Shown here: piece after piece, positions 1-5,774 of the stretch
Layout of the letters: every line of letters begins with the position of its first letter
Numbering within the stretch: position 1 is the first letter of the stretch
NCBI GenBank assembly: GCA_023271515.1
Contig: JALPXQ010000072.1
Span: 1-6,300 of the forward strand
DNA: 6,300 bases
Reading direction: 5' to 3'
From: Dehalococcoidia bacterium
GTDB taxonomy: Bacteria; Chloroflexota; Dehalococcoidia; SZUA-161; SpSt-899
Notes under the pieces: generated by a model
What the model was told of the DNA's origin: nothing
What the model saw: the letters and a program-made list of their open reading frames with translations, nothing else
Database searches by the model: none
Made by a program: the position numbers and the translations under genes

Positions 1-9
1 GAACCCCTG

Positions 10-31
10 GGCCTGCGGCCGGGGGCAGGCC
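10..31 (+). other. GC-rich hairpin in the pnp leader
   Basis: GGCCTGC at 10-16 is perfectly complementary to GCAGGCC at 25-31, leaving an eight-base loop; G9-T32 and T8-G33 could add wobble pairs. No run of T follows the right arm, so it does not look like a standard intrinsic terminator. In other bacteria the pnp leader carries stem-loops used in RNase III-dependent autoregulation, and rpsO often lies just upstream, so this could be a leader structure or the remains of an upstream gene's 3' end. The stem is seen directly; both roles are inference. Confidence 0.5.
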
Positions 32-70
32 TGACAACCTGACTAGTTACAAAACCTAAAACTTATAAAT

Positions 71-76
71 GAAAGG
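71..76 (+). promoter_or_regulatory. Shine-Dalgarno of pnp
   Basis: GAAAGG lies eight bases ahead of the ATG at 85. It is a moderate match to the anti-Shine-Dalgarno and supports that start, which also gives the normal PNPase N-terminus. Confidence 0.6.
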
Positions 77-84
77 TTGTTTAG

Positions 85-2334
85 ATGTCAGAAATATCCA
101 GTGTTCTACAAGTTGAGATCGGTGAACAACAACTGTTGATTGAAACCGGGAATCTCGCCGGGCAGGCCGATGGAGCGGTCACCGTTCGCTATGGTGATAC
201 CCTGGTGCTGGTCACCGCCTGTGTCGGCCGGGAACGCCGGGAGAGGGAGGATTTCCTCCCCTTGACGGTGGATTTCGAGGAACGGCTTTACGCTGCCGGC
301 AAGATACCGGGCAGCTTCTTCAGAAGGGAAGGCCGTCCCGGACAGGAGGCGACGCTGGCAGCGCGACTCATCGATCGTCCCATTCGCCCATTGTTTCCCA
401 AGGGCTTCTACAAGGAGATTCAGGTGGTGGTCACCGTGCTTTCGGCGGACAAGGAGAACAATCCTGATATCCTCGCCATTATAGGTGCCTCCGTGGCCCT
501 TGGAATCTCCTCTATTCCCTTTGCCGGCCCGGTCAGTGCGGTTCGGGTAGGATACATAGACGATGAGTTCGTAGCCAATCCCACCTTTACCCAGCTTGCC
601 CGGAGCCGGCTGGATCTGGTGGTTGCCGGAACCAGGGATGCGGTGATCATGGTGGAAGCGGGGGCCAAGGAGGTAAGCGAGGGGATCGTTCTGGAGGCTA
701 TCAAATTCGGGCAGGTGATCAACGGGGAAATCATCGAGGCCCAGGAAGCATTCATCGAGACACATGGCAGGCCAAAGATGGAATTCAAGGCTACTCCCAA
801 TGATGGATTGCAGCAAGAGGCTTCCGCCGTGCTGCAGGGACTCTTCCCTGAGGGTATAGTGGCCCTGAAGCGTGCTGAACGCCAGAGGCGTGAGGCTCTG
901 GCTCAGGAAAGATTGGCAGAACAACTGGGTGATACATGCTCGGCGCAGGAAATCAGCGCTGCGGTGGATGCCTGGGTGAAGAGCGAGATCCGCGCATCCG
1001 TTCTGGATAAGGGCATTCGCGTCGGCGGCCGCAGGCTAAACGAGGTTCGGCCGATAAAGTGTGCGGTAGGGACCCTTCCACGTACCCATGGATCGGGGCT
1101 TTTCACCCGCGGTGAGACTCAAGTGCTCAGCATCACCACCCTCGGCTCCCTGAGACAGACACAGGTCATCGACAGCATCGGCCCGGAGGAAAACAGGCGC
1201 TATATGCATCACTACAATTTCCCTCCCTTTAGCACAGGGGAGGTAAAGCGAATAGGTACCGGGCGCCGGGAGATAGGGCACGGGGCGCTGGCGGAAAGGG
1301 CCCTCCTGCCGGTCATTCCCGATGAAGAGACCTTCCCCTATACCATCCGGATCGTCTCCGAAGTGCTGAGCTCCAACGGGAGCACCTCCATGGCCAGTGT
1401 ATGTGGCAGCACCCTTTCGCTGATGGATGCCGGGGTGCCCATCAAGGCACCGGTGGCGGGGATCGCCATGGGCCTCATCACCGCGGAGGACGGAAGGTAT
1501 AAAATTCTTACGGATATAGAGGGTATCGAGGACTTCTTGGGGGATATGGACTTTAAGATCGCCGGCACCGCTGAGGGAATCACCGCGGTGCAGATGGATC
1601 TCAAGACGAAAGGGATAACCTATGAAATCATCGAGGCCGGCCTGAAGCAGGCGCTGGCGGGGCGACTCTTCACGCTGGAATGCATGAAGGATACCATTAG
1701 CGCCAGCCATACCGAGCTCAGCAGATATGCTCCCAAGATGACGAGGATAACCATTGACCCGGAGAAGATCCGCAATGTGATAGGCCCCGGCGGGCGGGTG
1801 ATAAGGTCCATCACCGAGGAGACCGGGACCACCATCGATGTAGAAAACGATGGGACGGTCATCATCGGAGCGCCCGACGAGGAATCAGCTCAGAAAGCCA
1901 TCAGCATCATAGATGGTTTGACCAGAGACCCGAAAGTCGGCGAGATCTATACCGGCAAGGTAACCTCGATCATGGATTTCGGTGCTTTCGTAGAGATACT
2001 GCCCGGCAGGGACGGACTGGTTCACATCAGCGAGCTGGCCAATTACCGCGTCGCCCGGGTTGAGGATGTGGTTCAGATGGGCGATGAGATCACCGTTATC
2101 GTCATCGGTATCGACCCGCAGGGGAAGATAAAGCTCTCCCGGCGGGCGCTACTTGAGAAAGCGCACCCGGTGCCGCGGGCACCCCTGAAGGCCGGGCAAA
2201 GGGAACCTCCGAGGGGACCACTCAGAGATACGGGCCCCCGCTACCGTGAAGCCCGTGGAGACAGGAGGCCTACCGGGCCGAGAGACGCTCGACCGAGGCA
2301 ACCTTTTACGAGAAGACCGGATCCTCGCAAGTAG
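85..2334 (+). CDS. pnp: Polynucleotide phosphorylase (polyribonucleotide nucleotidyltransferase)
   Basis: Phosphate-dependent 3'-5' exoribonuclease of cytoplasmic mRNA decay, 749 residues. Domains in order: first RNase PH core (about 10-220) with the FFRREGRP motif at 78-85; helical linker (about 235-310); second RNase PH core (about 312-545) with GSGLFTRGETQ at 336-346, SNGSTS at 430-435 and LGDMDFK at 485-491; KH domain (about 553-612) with GPGG at 567-570; S1 domain (about 619-690). By alignment to the E. coli enzyme the catalytic Asp and Lys are D483, D489 and K491, all present. It is longer than the usual 700-710 residues because of an Arg/Pro-rich tail (about 693-749). The linker to the second core reads RVGGRRLNE where RxDGRxxDE is usual. 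The ATG has a reasonable Shine-Dalgarno and no competing in-frame start. First gene of an apparent operon with dapB, asd and dapA. Confidence 0.98.
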   Translation: MSEISSVLQVEIGEQQLLIETGNLAGQADGAVTVRYGDTLVLVTACVGRERREREDFLPLTVDFEERLYAAGKIPGSFFRREGRPGQEATLAARLIDRPIRPLFPKGFYKEIQVVVTVLSADKENNPDILAIIGASVALGISSIPFAGPVSAVRVGYIDDEFVANPTFTQLARSRLDLVVAGTRDAVIMVEAGAKEVSEGIVLEAIKFGQVINGEIIEAQEAFIETHGRPKMEFKATPNDGLQQEASAVLQGLFPEGIVALKRAERQRREALAQERLAEQLGDTCSAQEISAAVDAWVKSEIRASVLDKGIRVGGRRLNEVRPIKCAVGTLPRTHGSGLFTRGETQVLSITTLGSLRQTQVIDSIGPEENRRYMHHYNFPPFSTGEVKRIGTGRREIGHGALAERALLPVIPDEETFPYTIRIVSEVLSSNGSTSMASVCGSTLSLMDAGVPIKAPVAGIAMGLITAEDGRYKILTDIEGIEDFLGDMDFKIAGTAEGITAVQMDLKTKGITYEIIEAGLKQALAGRLFTLECMKDTISASHTELSRYAPKMTRITIDPEKIRNVIGPGGRVIRSITEETGTTIDVENDGTVIIGAPDEESAQKAISIIDGLTRDPKVGEIYTGKVTSIMDFGAFVEILPGRDGLVHISELANYRVARVEDVVQMGDEITVIVIGIDPQGKIKLSRRALLEKAHPVPRAPLKAGQREPPRGPLRDTGPRYREARGDRRPTGPRDARPRQPFTRRPDPRK

Positions 2335-2342
2335 GGGGGAGG
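2334..2342 (+). promoter_or_regulatory. G-rich ribosome binding site of dapB, overlapping the pnp stop
   Basis: The run of six G from 2334 followed by AGG at 2340-2342 starts on the last base of the pnp stop codon. The best GGAGG (2338-2342) sits only one base before the TTG start, which is too close. GGGGG at 2334-2338 can pair with CCTCC through one G-U pair at a normal spacing of five. Termination of pnp on this site suggests translational coupling. Confidence 0.5.
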
Positions 2343-2343
2343 C

Positions 2344-3141
2344 TTGCAACCTGTAAGAGTCCTGGTTCATGGAGCCTTGGGAAGGATGGGGCAGCAGGTG
2401 CTCAGTGCCGTCTGCCGCGACCCGGAGGTGGAGCCGGTAGCGGCAGTGGATTCTAGTGCCAACCAGGATTCCCTTCAGTTGCCCGATGGATCAGGTGCGG
2501 TACCCCTCTCCGCCGATCTTCAATCCCTTCTTGACATCTCCACACCCGATGTCATGGTGGACTTCACTCAGCACGCAGCTACCATGCCCGCGGTGCGCCT
2601 GGCCACCAGGCACCGCACCAGCCTCGTCATCGGAACCACCGGACTCTCCGAGGCTGATCTTGAGGAGATCGACAAGCTGTCGCGCCGACACGGCGTGGGG
2701 GCAGTAGTGGCCCCCAATTTCTCTCTGGGGGCGGCCCTTATGATCCACCTGTCGAAGATAGCCGCCAGGTTTTTCGACTACGCCGAGATCATCGAGATGC
2801 ATCATGAGCAGAAGATAGATGCCCCCTCCGGCACCGCCATCGCCACTGCCAGAGGGATGATCGAGGCCAGGGACGGGCCTTTCACCTATCCGGGGACTCA
2901 GAAGGAGACCCTCCCCGGCGGGCGTGGAGCGGAGCTGGGTGGGATAGCGATACACAGCATGCGCTCGCCAGGGTTCATGGCTCACCAGGAGGTCATTCTC
3001 GGTGAGATGGGGCAAACGCTGCGAATTCGTCATGATCAGATCGATCGGGAGGCCTTCATGCCTGGGATTCTGCTGGCGATAAAGAAAGTGGTGAAATCCC
3101 GGGGCCTGACCTTTGGGCTGGACAAGCTTCTGGATTTATAG
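2344..3141 (+). CDS. dapB: 4-hydroxy-tetrahydrodipicolinate reductase
   Basis: Reduces the DapA product to tetrahydrodipicolinate with NAD(P)H in lysine/diaminopimelate synthesis; cytoplasmic, usually a tetramer. 265 residues, normal family length. The N-terminal nucleotide-binding fold has GALGRMG at 10-16, followed by GTTG at 97-100 and APNFS at 123-127. The catalytic and substrate-binding stretch EMHHEQKIDAPSGTA covers 151-165, with H153, H154 and K157 matching E. coli H159, H160 and K163, and G163-T164 in the substrate loop. The C-terminal IHSMR, HQEV and FMPG blocks are intact. The start is TTG at 2344: it is the only usable in-frame start between the in-frame pnp stop and the conserved VRVLVHG strand. 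The gap to pnp is nine bases and to asd four, so it is very likely cotranscribed with both. Confidence 0.97.
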   Translation: MQPVRVLVHGALGRMGQQVLSAVCRDPEVEPVAAVDSSANQDSLQLPDGSGAVPLSADLQSLLDISTPDVMVDFTQHAATMPAVRLATRHRTSLVIGTTGLSEADLEEIDKLSRRHGVGAVVAPNFSLGAALMIHLSKIAARFFDYAEIIEMHHEQKIDAPSGTAIATARGMIEARDGPFTYPGTQKETLPGGRGAELGGIAIHSMRSPGFMAHQEVILGEMGQTLRIRHDQIDREAFMPGILLAIKKVVKSRGLTFGLDKLLDL

Positions 3142-3145
3142 GACA

Positions 3146-4159
3146 ATGACGAACCTGCGTGTGGCGATCCTTGGTGCAACTGGCCTTGTGGGGCAGGAAT
3201 TCATCAAGGTGCTCAAGCAGCGGGATTTCCCGATGGATTCCCTTGTGCTGCTTGCCTCAGGGGCTTCGGCGGGGAAGCAGGTCGTCGTTGATGGTGATGA
3301 AATCAAGGTTCATGAAGCCACCCATCGCTTGCTGGAGAATGTAGATCTGGCCCTGTTTTCCGCCGGATCAGAGATCAGCCGCGTCTTTGCCCCGGAAGCG
3401 GCCAGGGCGGGGGTGGTGGTGGTGGATAACAGCGCTGCCTTCAGGATGGAGCCGGGGATTCCTCTGGTGGTCCCCGAGGTAAACCCCGGAGATCTGGAGG
3501 GGCACCAGGGAATCATCGCCAATCCAAATTGTTCCACCATTCAAATGGTGGTAGCGCTTTATCCTCTGCACCGGGTCAATCCCATCAAGCGGATCATTGT
3601 GGACACCTACCAGGCGGTCTCCGGTACCGGCAGGGCGGCCATCGAGGAGCTCTCAGAGCAAGCGAAACTGGTCCTCGGTGGCGAGAAGGCGGTGCCGCAC
3701 GTCTACCCCCATGAGATAGCTTTCAATGTGCTGCCTCATATCGATGTGTTTTTGGAAAACGACTACTCCAGGGAAGAATGGAAGATGGAGCACGAAACCA
3801 GGAAGATAATGCATGCGGAGGATATCCGCGTCTCCGCAACCTGTGTCCGGGTGCCGGTATATGCGGGACACAGCGAAGCCATCCATGTGGAATTCGCCCA
3901 GCCGATGAGCCCCGAGGAGGCGAGAGATATTCTGGGCCGATCGCCCGGGGTCAGGATTATGGATGATCTCGATACGAATCTATACCCCCATCCCCGGGCG
4001 GCCGCCGGCCGGGATGAGGTCTTCGTTGGACGGATACGCCGCGACACCTCACATCCGAACGGCCTGGCGATGTGGGTGGTATCCGACAATCTGCGCAAGG
4101 GCGCCGCCCTCAATGCGGTCCAGATTGCGGAAGAGCTGGTCGAACGAGGCTGGTTATAG
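3146..4159 (+). CDS. asd: Aspartate-semialdehyde dehydrogenase
   Basis: Converts aspartyl-4-phosphate to aspartate semialdehyde with NADPH, feeding lysine/diaminopimelate, threonine and methionine synthesis in the cytoplasm. 337 residues, typical of the bacterial form. The N-terminal Rossmann motif is GATGLVG at 10-16. The catalytic cysteine is C129 in NPNCST, and the acid-base histidine is H242 in the GHSEA stretch. SGTGRAA and the C-terminal DNLRKGAALNAVQIAEEL block are also present. I chose the ATG at 3146 rather than the TTG at 3113: the latter would overlap dapB by 29 bases and add eleven residues ahead of the normal TNLRVAILGATG start. AGGA at 3140-3143 overlaps the dapB stop and is only two bases from the ATG, so initiation probably depends on coupling. 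The dapA start lies five bases beyond the asd stop. Confidence 0.97.
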   Translation: MTNLRVAILGATGLVGQEFIKVLKQRDFPMDSLVLLASGASAGKQVVVDGDEIKVHEATHRLLENVDLALFSAGSEISRVFAPEAARAGVVVVDNSAAFRMEPGIPLVVPEVNPGDLEGHQGIIANPNCSTIQMVVALYPLHRVNPIKRIIVDTYQAVSGTGRAAIEELSEQAKLVLGGEKAVPHVYPHEIAFNVLPHIDVFLENDYSREEWKMEHETRKIMHAEDIRVSATCVRVPVYAGHSEAIHVEFAQPMSPEEARDILGRSPGVRIMDDLDTNLYPHPRAAAGRDEVFVGRIRRDTSHPNGLAMWVVSDNLRKGAALNAVQIAEELVERGWL

Positions 4160-4164
4160 GGAAA

Positions 4165-5058
4165 ATGGTGAAACTGGGACGTCTTCTTACCGCCATGGTG
4201 ACACCCTTCGATGATAGGAGTGAGATCGACTGCAAGCAGGCAAAGAAGCTGGCGCTGGCGCTTCTGGAGTCGGGGAGCGATGGGGTGGTGGTCTCGGGCA
4301 CTACCGGGGAGGGCCCGGCCCTGAGCCGGGATGAGAAGTTGCGCCTCTTTGCCGAGGTGAAGTCGGCAGTGGGGAGGCGGGGGGTGGTGATGGCCAACAC
4401 GGGTAGCTACAATACCAGAGAGAGCGTGGAGCTGACCAGAGAGGCTGAGAAGGTCGGGGTTGATGCCGCTCTTCTGGTGGTCCCCTATTATAGCAAGCCA
4501 ACTCAAGGCGGGATTTACGAGCACTTCAAGTCCATCGCTGCCAGTACCGCCCTGCCCTGCATTCTCTACAATGTGCCCGGTCGCACGATTACCAATCTAA
4601 CTGCCGATACTACCATCGAGCTTAGCCGGATCGATAACATTGTCGGAATAAAGGAGGCCAGTGGGAACCTCGAACAGGTAACTGAGATAATAAGCGGGGC
4701 CGGCAATGACTTCTTAGTCTTCAGCGGTAACGACAATGACACCTTTCCCATTATCGCTTCGGGTGGGTATGGTGTCATAAGCGTCGCCTCGCATCTGGTT
4801 GGTTTGCAGATCAAAGAGATGATCGATAAGGCTGCCGGTGGCCGGATGGCTGAAGCAACGTCGATCCACCGCCGTTTGGTGCCTCTGGTCAAATCGCTCT
4901 TCATCCTCTCCAACCCGATTCCCCTCAAGCACGCCCTAAATTACGCTGGATTCCGTGTGGGCCAACCCCGCCTTCCCCTCACCCCACCCGACGAAAAGTC
5001 AGCCGCCCTGATCGAGAACACTCTGAAGAAATATCGGCTTGATTTGCCTTTGGATTGA
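4165..5058 (+). CDS. dapA: 4-hydroxy-tetrahydrodipicolinate synthase
   Basis: Condenses pyruvate with aspartate semialdehyde, the committed step toward lysine and diaminopimelate. 297 residues, a normal class I aldolase-type TIM barrel. Visible active-site residues are T46 and T47 in SGTTGE, Y109 in PYYSKP, Y135 and R140 in LYNVPGRT, and the Schiff-base lysine K163 in GIKEASG, matching E. coli T44, T45, Y107, Y133, R138 and K161. At the lysine-feedback site, E. coli H53, H56 and N80 align with R55, K58 and Y82 here, while E84 is kept (E86); this hints at weak or absent lysine inhibition. The ATG at 4165 gives the family N-terminus. The in-frame GTG at 4168 has better spacing (six bases) from AGGG at 4158-4161 and is a real alternative. 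The longer reading from 4072 would overlap asd by 88 bases and is unlikely. Last gene of the apparent pnp-dap operon. Confidence 0.97.
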   Translation: MVKLGRLLTAMVTPFDDRSEIDCKQAKKLALALLESGSDGVVVSGTTGEGPALSRDEKLRLFAEVKSAVGRRGVVMANTGSYNTRESVELTREAEKVGVDAALLVVPYYSKPTQGGIYEHFKSIAASTALPCILYNVPGRTITNLTADTTIELSRIDNIVGIKEASGNLEQVTEIISGAGNDFLVFSGNDNDTFPIIASGGYGVISVASHLVGLQIKEMIDKAAGGRMAEATSIHRRLVPLVKSLFILSNPIPLKHALNYAGFRVGQPRLPLTPPDEKSAALIENTLKKYRLDLPLD

Positions 5059-5091
5059 ACCTGCCGAGAGAATGACCAATGCCGGAGTAGG

Positions 5092-5109
5092 GGCGGAGTA
5101 TTCCCCGCC
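5092..5109 (+). other. Hairpin after dapA, weak terminator candidate
   Basis: GGCGG at 5092-5096 pairs with CCGCC at 5105-5109 around an eight-base loop, 33 bases after the dapA stop. What follows is ACTTGAAAAAAACGG, with no T run on the plus strand, so intrinsic termination is doubtful. Its right arm shares bases with the left arm of the next inverted repeat, so in read-through RNA the two stems exclude each other. Confidence 0.35.
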
Positions 5110-5128
5110 ACTTGAAAAAAACGGGGAA
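5101..5128. promoter_or_regulatory. Inverted repeat across the -35 box, operator candidate
   Basis: TTCCCCG at 5101-5107 and CGGGGAA at 5122-5128 are exact reverse complements, seven bases each, 14 bases apart. The -35 box (5112-5117) lies between the arms. A third copy of GGGGAA occurs at 5142-5147 just after the -10 box, and the longer GGGGAAGA is a direct repeat at 5123-5130 and 5142-5149. Such symmetry around a promoter is typical of a regulator site. Alternatively the stem is a weak dapA terminator, followed by CCTTTATAAT rather than a clean T run. The repeats are seen; the role is inferred. Confidence 0.4.
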
Positions 5129-5140
5129 GACCTTTATAAT
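5112..5140 (+). promoter_or_regulatory. Sigma70-type promoter for rsmD-coaD
   Basis: TTGAAA at 5112-5117 and TATAAT at 5135-5140 are separated by exactly 17 bases. The -10 is a perfect consensus and the -35 matches five of six positions. A run of seven A (5115-5121) covers the end of the -35 and the start of the spacer. Initiation would be expected near 5146-5148, giving a leader of about 70 bases before rsmD. It is the only convincing promoter I see in the window. Confidence 0.8.
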
Positions 5141-5187
5141 AGGGGAAGAATTTAGCTTTCAGCGCCGAGGATAGGTTGGAACTGACA

Positions 5188-5216
5188 AAGGGCCTGTCCT
5201 GAGCGGAGTCGAAGGA
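5188..5216. repeat. Short dispersed repeat copy carrying the rsmD ribosome binding site
   Basis: The stretch from 5191, GGCCTGTCCTGAGCGGAGTC, continuing to GAAGGA at 5216, matches a short dispersed repeat I recall from many environmental bacterial genomes. Read on the minus strand it encodes the frequent spurious peptide FDSAQDRPF. It can fold: TCCT (5197-5200) pairs with AGGA (5213-5216), then tandem G-A mismatches, then G5203-C5210, leaving GGAG (5205-5208) in the loop. The match to a known repeat is from memory; only one copy is in this window. Confidence 0.65.
5205..5208 (+). promoter_or_regulatory. Shine-Dalgarno of rsmD, inside the repeat
   Basis: GGAG lies eight bases before the ATG at 5217, a normal spacing. 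The other candidate, AAGGA at 5212-5216, directly abuts the ATG and is too close to work. The likely Shine-Dalgarno is therefore within the repeat copy. Confidence 0.55.
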
Positions 5217-5774
5217 ATGAGAGTAATTGCAGGCAAAGCTAAGGGGCATTCACTGAGGTGGCCCAAGGATCCCCATATCCGCCCCACCATTGATCTCGTT
5301 CGCGGGGCTATCTTCTCCGCCCTGGAGTCCCTTTCCGTTGACTGGTCTCACGCACTTGACCTTTACGCCGGCAGCGGGGCACTGGGCATTGAGGCCCTGA
5401 GCCGGGGAGCAGAGGGGGTCGACTTCGTAGAGCGGAACCACAACTGCTGTTCCATAATCAAGGAGAATCTGAAACAAACCAGGCTTGCCGAAAGGTCCAG
5501 GGTCTACCGCATGGAGGCGAGAAAGGCCCTCCGCACCCTCGAGAAGCAATACACCCTCATTTTCCTGGATCCACCATATTCCGACCGCTCGGGCCATACT
5601 ATGCTGGGAGAGGTAGCTAACTCCAGCCTGGCAGGGAGGCAGACAACCATTGTAATGGAGCACTCTCAGCAGTTGAGTCCAGAGGAGACTTGCGGCAAAT
5701 TCCACATGATCAGGAGACTTCGTCACGGAGATACGTGCGTCTCAATATATCAATTTGCAGGAGGTGAGGATTGA
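5217..5774 (+). CDS. rsmD: 16S rRNA (guanine(966)-N(2))-methyltransferase
   Basis: S-adenosylmethionine-dependent methyltransferase that modifies G966 (E. coli numbering) of 16S rRNA during 30S assembly. 185 residues, a usual RsmD length. The N-terminus MRVIAGKAKG is the family signature and fixes the ATG at 5217. The SAM-binding motif I is DLYAGSGALG at 48-57, motif II is DFVERN at 69-74 with E72 as the probable ribose-binding acid, and the catalytic motif IV is DPPY at 118-121. It follows its own promoter and overlaps coaD by four bases; rsmD-coaD adjacency is common in bacteria. The family assignment is strong; the exact target base is by homology only. Confidence 0.95.
   Translation: MRVIAGKAKGHSLRWPKDPHIRPTIDLVRGAIFSALESLSVDWSHALDLYAGSGALGIEALSRGAEGVDFVERNHNCCSIIKENLKQTRLAERSRVYRMEARKALRTLEKQYTLIFLDPPYSDRSGHTMLGEVANSSLAGRQTTIVMEHSQQLSPEETCGKFHMIRRLRHGDTCVSIYQFAGGED
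5759..5767 (+). promoter_or_regulatory. Strong Shine-Dalgarno of coaD, within the rsmD 3' end
   Basis: AGGAGGTGA is a nine-base match to the canonical anti-Shine-Dalgarno complement, with GGAGG (5760-5764) six bases before the TTG at 5771. It is the strongest ribosome binding site in the window and decides the non-ATG start of coaD. Confidence 0.85.

Noticed and set aside
31..69. Possible pnp promoter: CTGACA at 31-36 with TATAAA at 64-69
   Set aside because: The spacing is 27 bases, far too long, and no better -35/-10 pairing is present; the promoter probably lies left of the window.
69..116. Fifteen-codon frame (ATG at 69, TGA at 114) overlapping the pnp start, possible leader peptide
   Set aside because: There is no ribosome binding site ahead of it, and its second and third codons fall on the pnp Shine-Dalgarno; it is better explained by chance.
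106..924. Long minus-strand open frame (272 codons) opposite pnp
   Set aside because: It lies wholly antisense to an intact pnp whose motifs are continuous, its translation has no recognisable family, and such open frames are expected opposite GC-rich coding sequence.
1036..1710. Minus-strand open frame (224 codons) opposite the second PNPase core
   Set aside because: Antisense shadow of the most conserved part of pnp, with no domain and no credible start site.
3763..4524. Minus-strand open frame (253 codons) spanning the asd-dapA junction
   Set aside because: It overlaps two complete conserved genes and its translation is low-complexity and unrecognisable.
5156..5190. Weak stem in the rsmD leader (CTTTCAG at 5156-5162 with CTGACAAAG at 5182-5190)
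   Set aside because: It needs a two-base bulge and a 19-base loop, so it is no stronger than expected by chance; no riboswitch-like core was recognised.
4941..5249. Minus-strand open frame of 102 codons across the intergenic region
   Set aside because: Its only recognisable segment is the peptide encoded by the dispersed repeat, a common source of spurious gene calls; the rest is antisense to dapA and rsmD.
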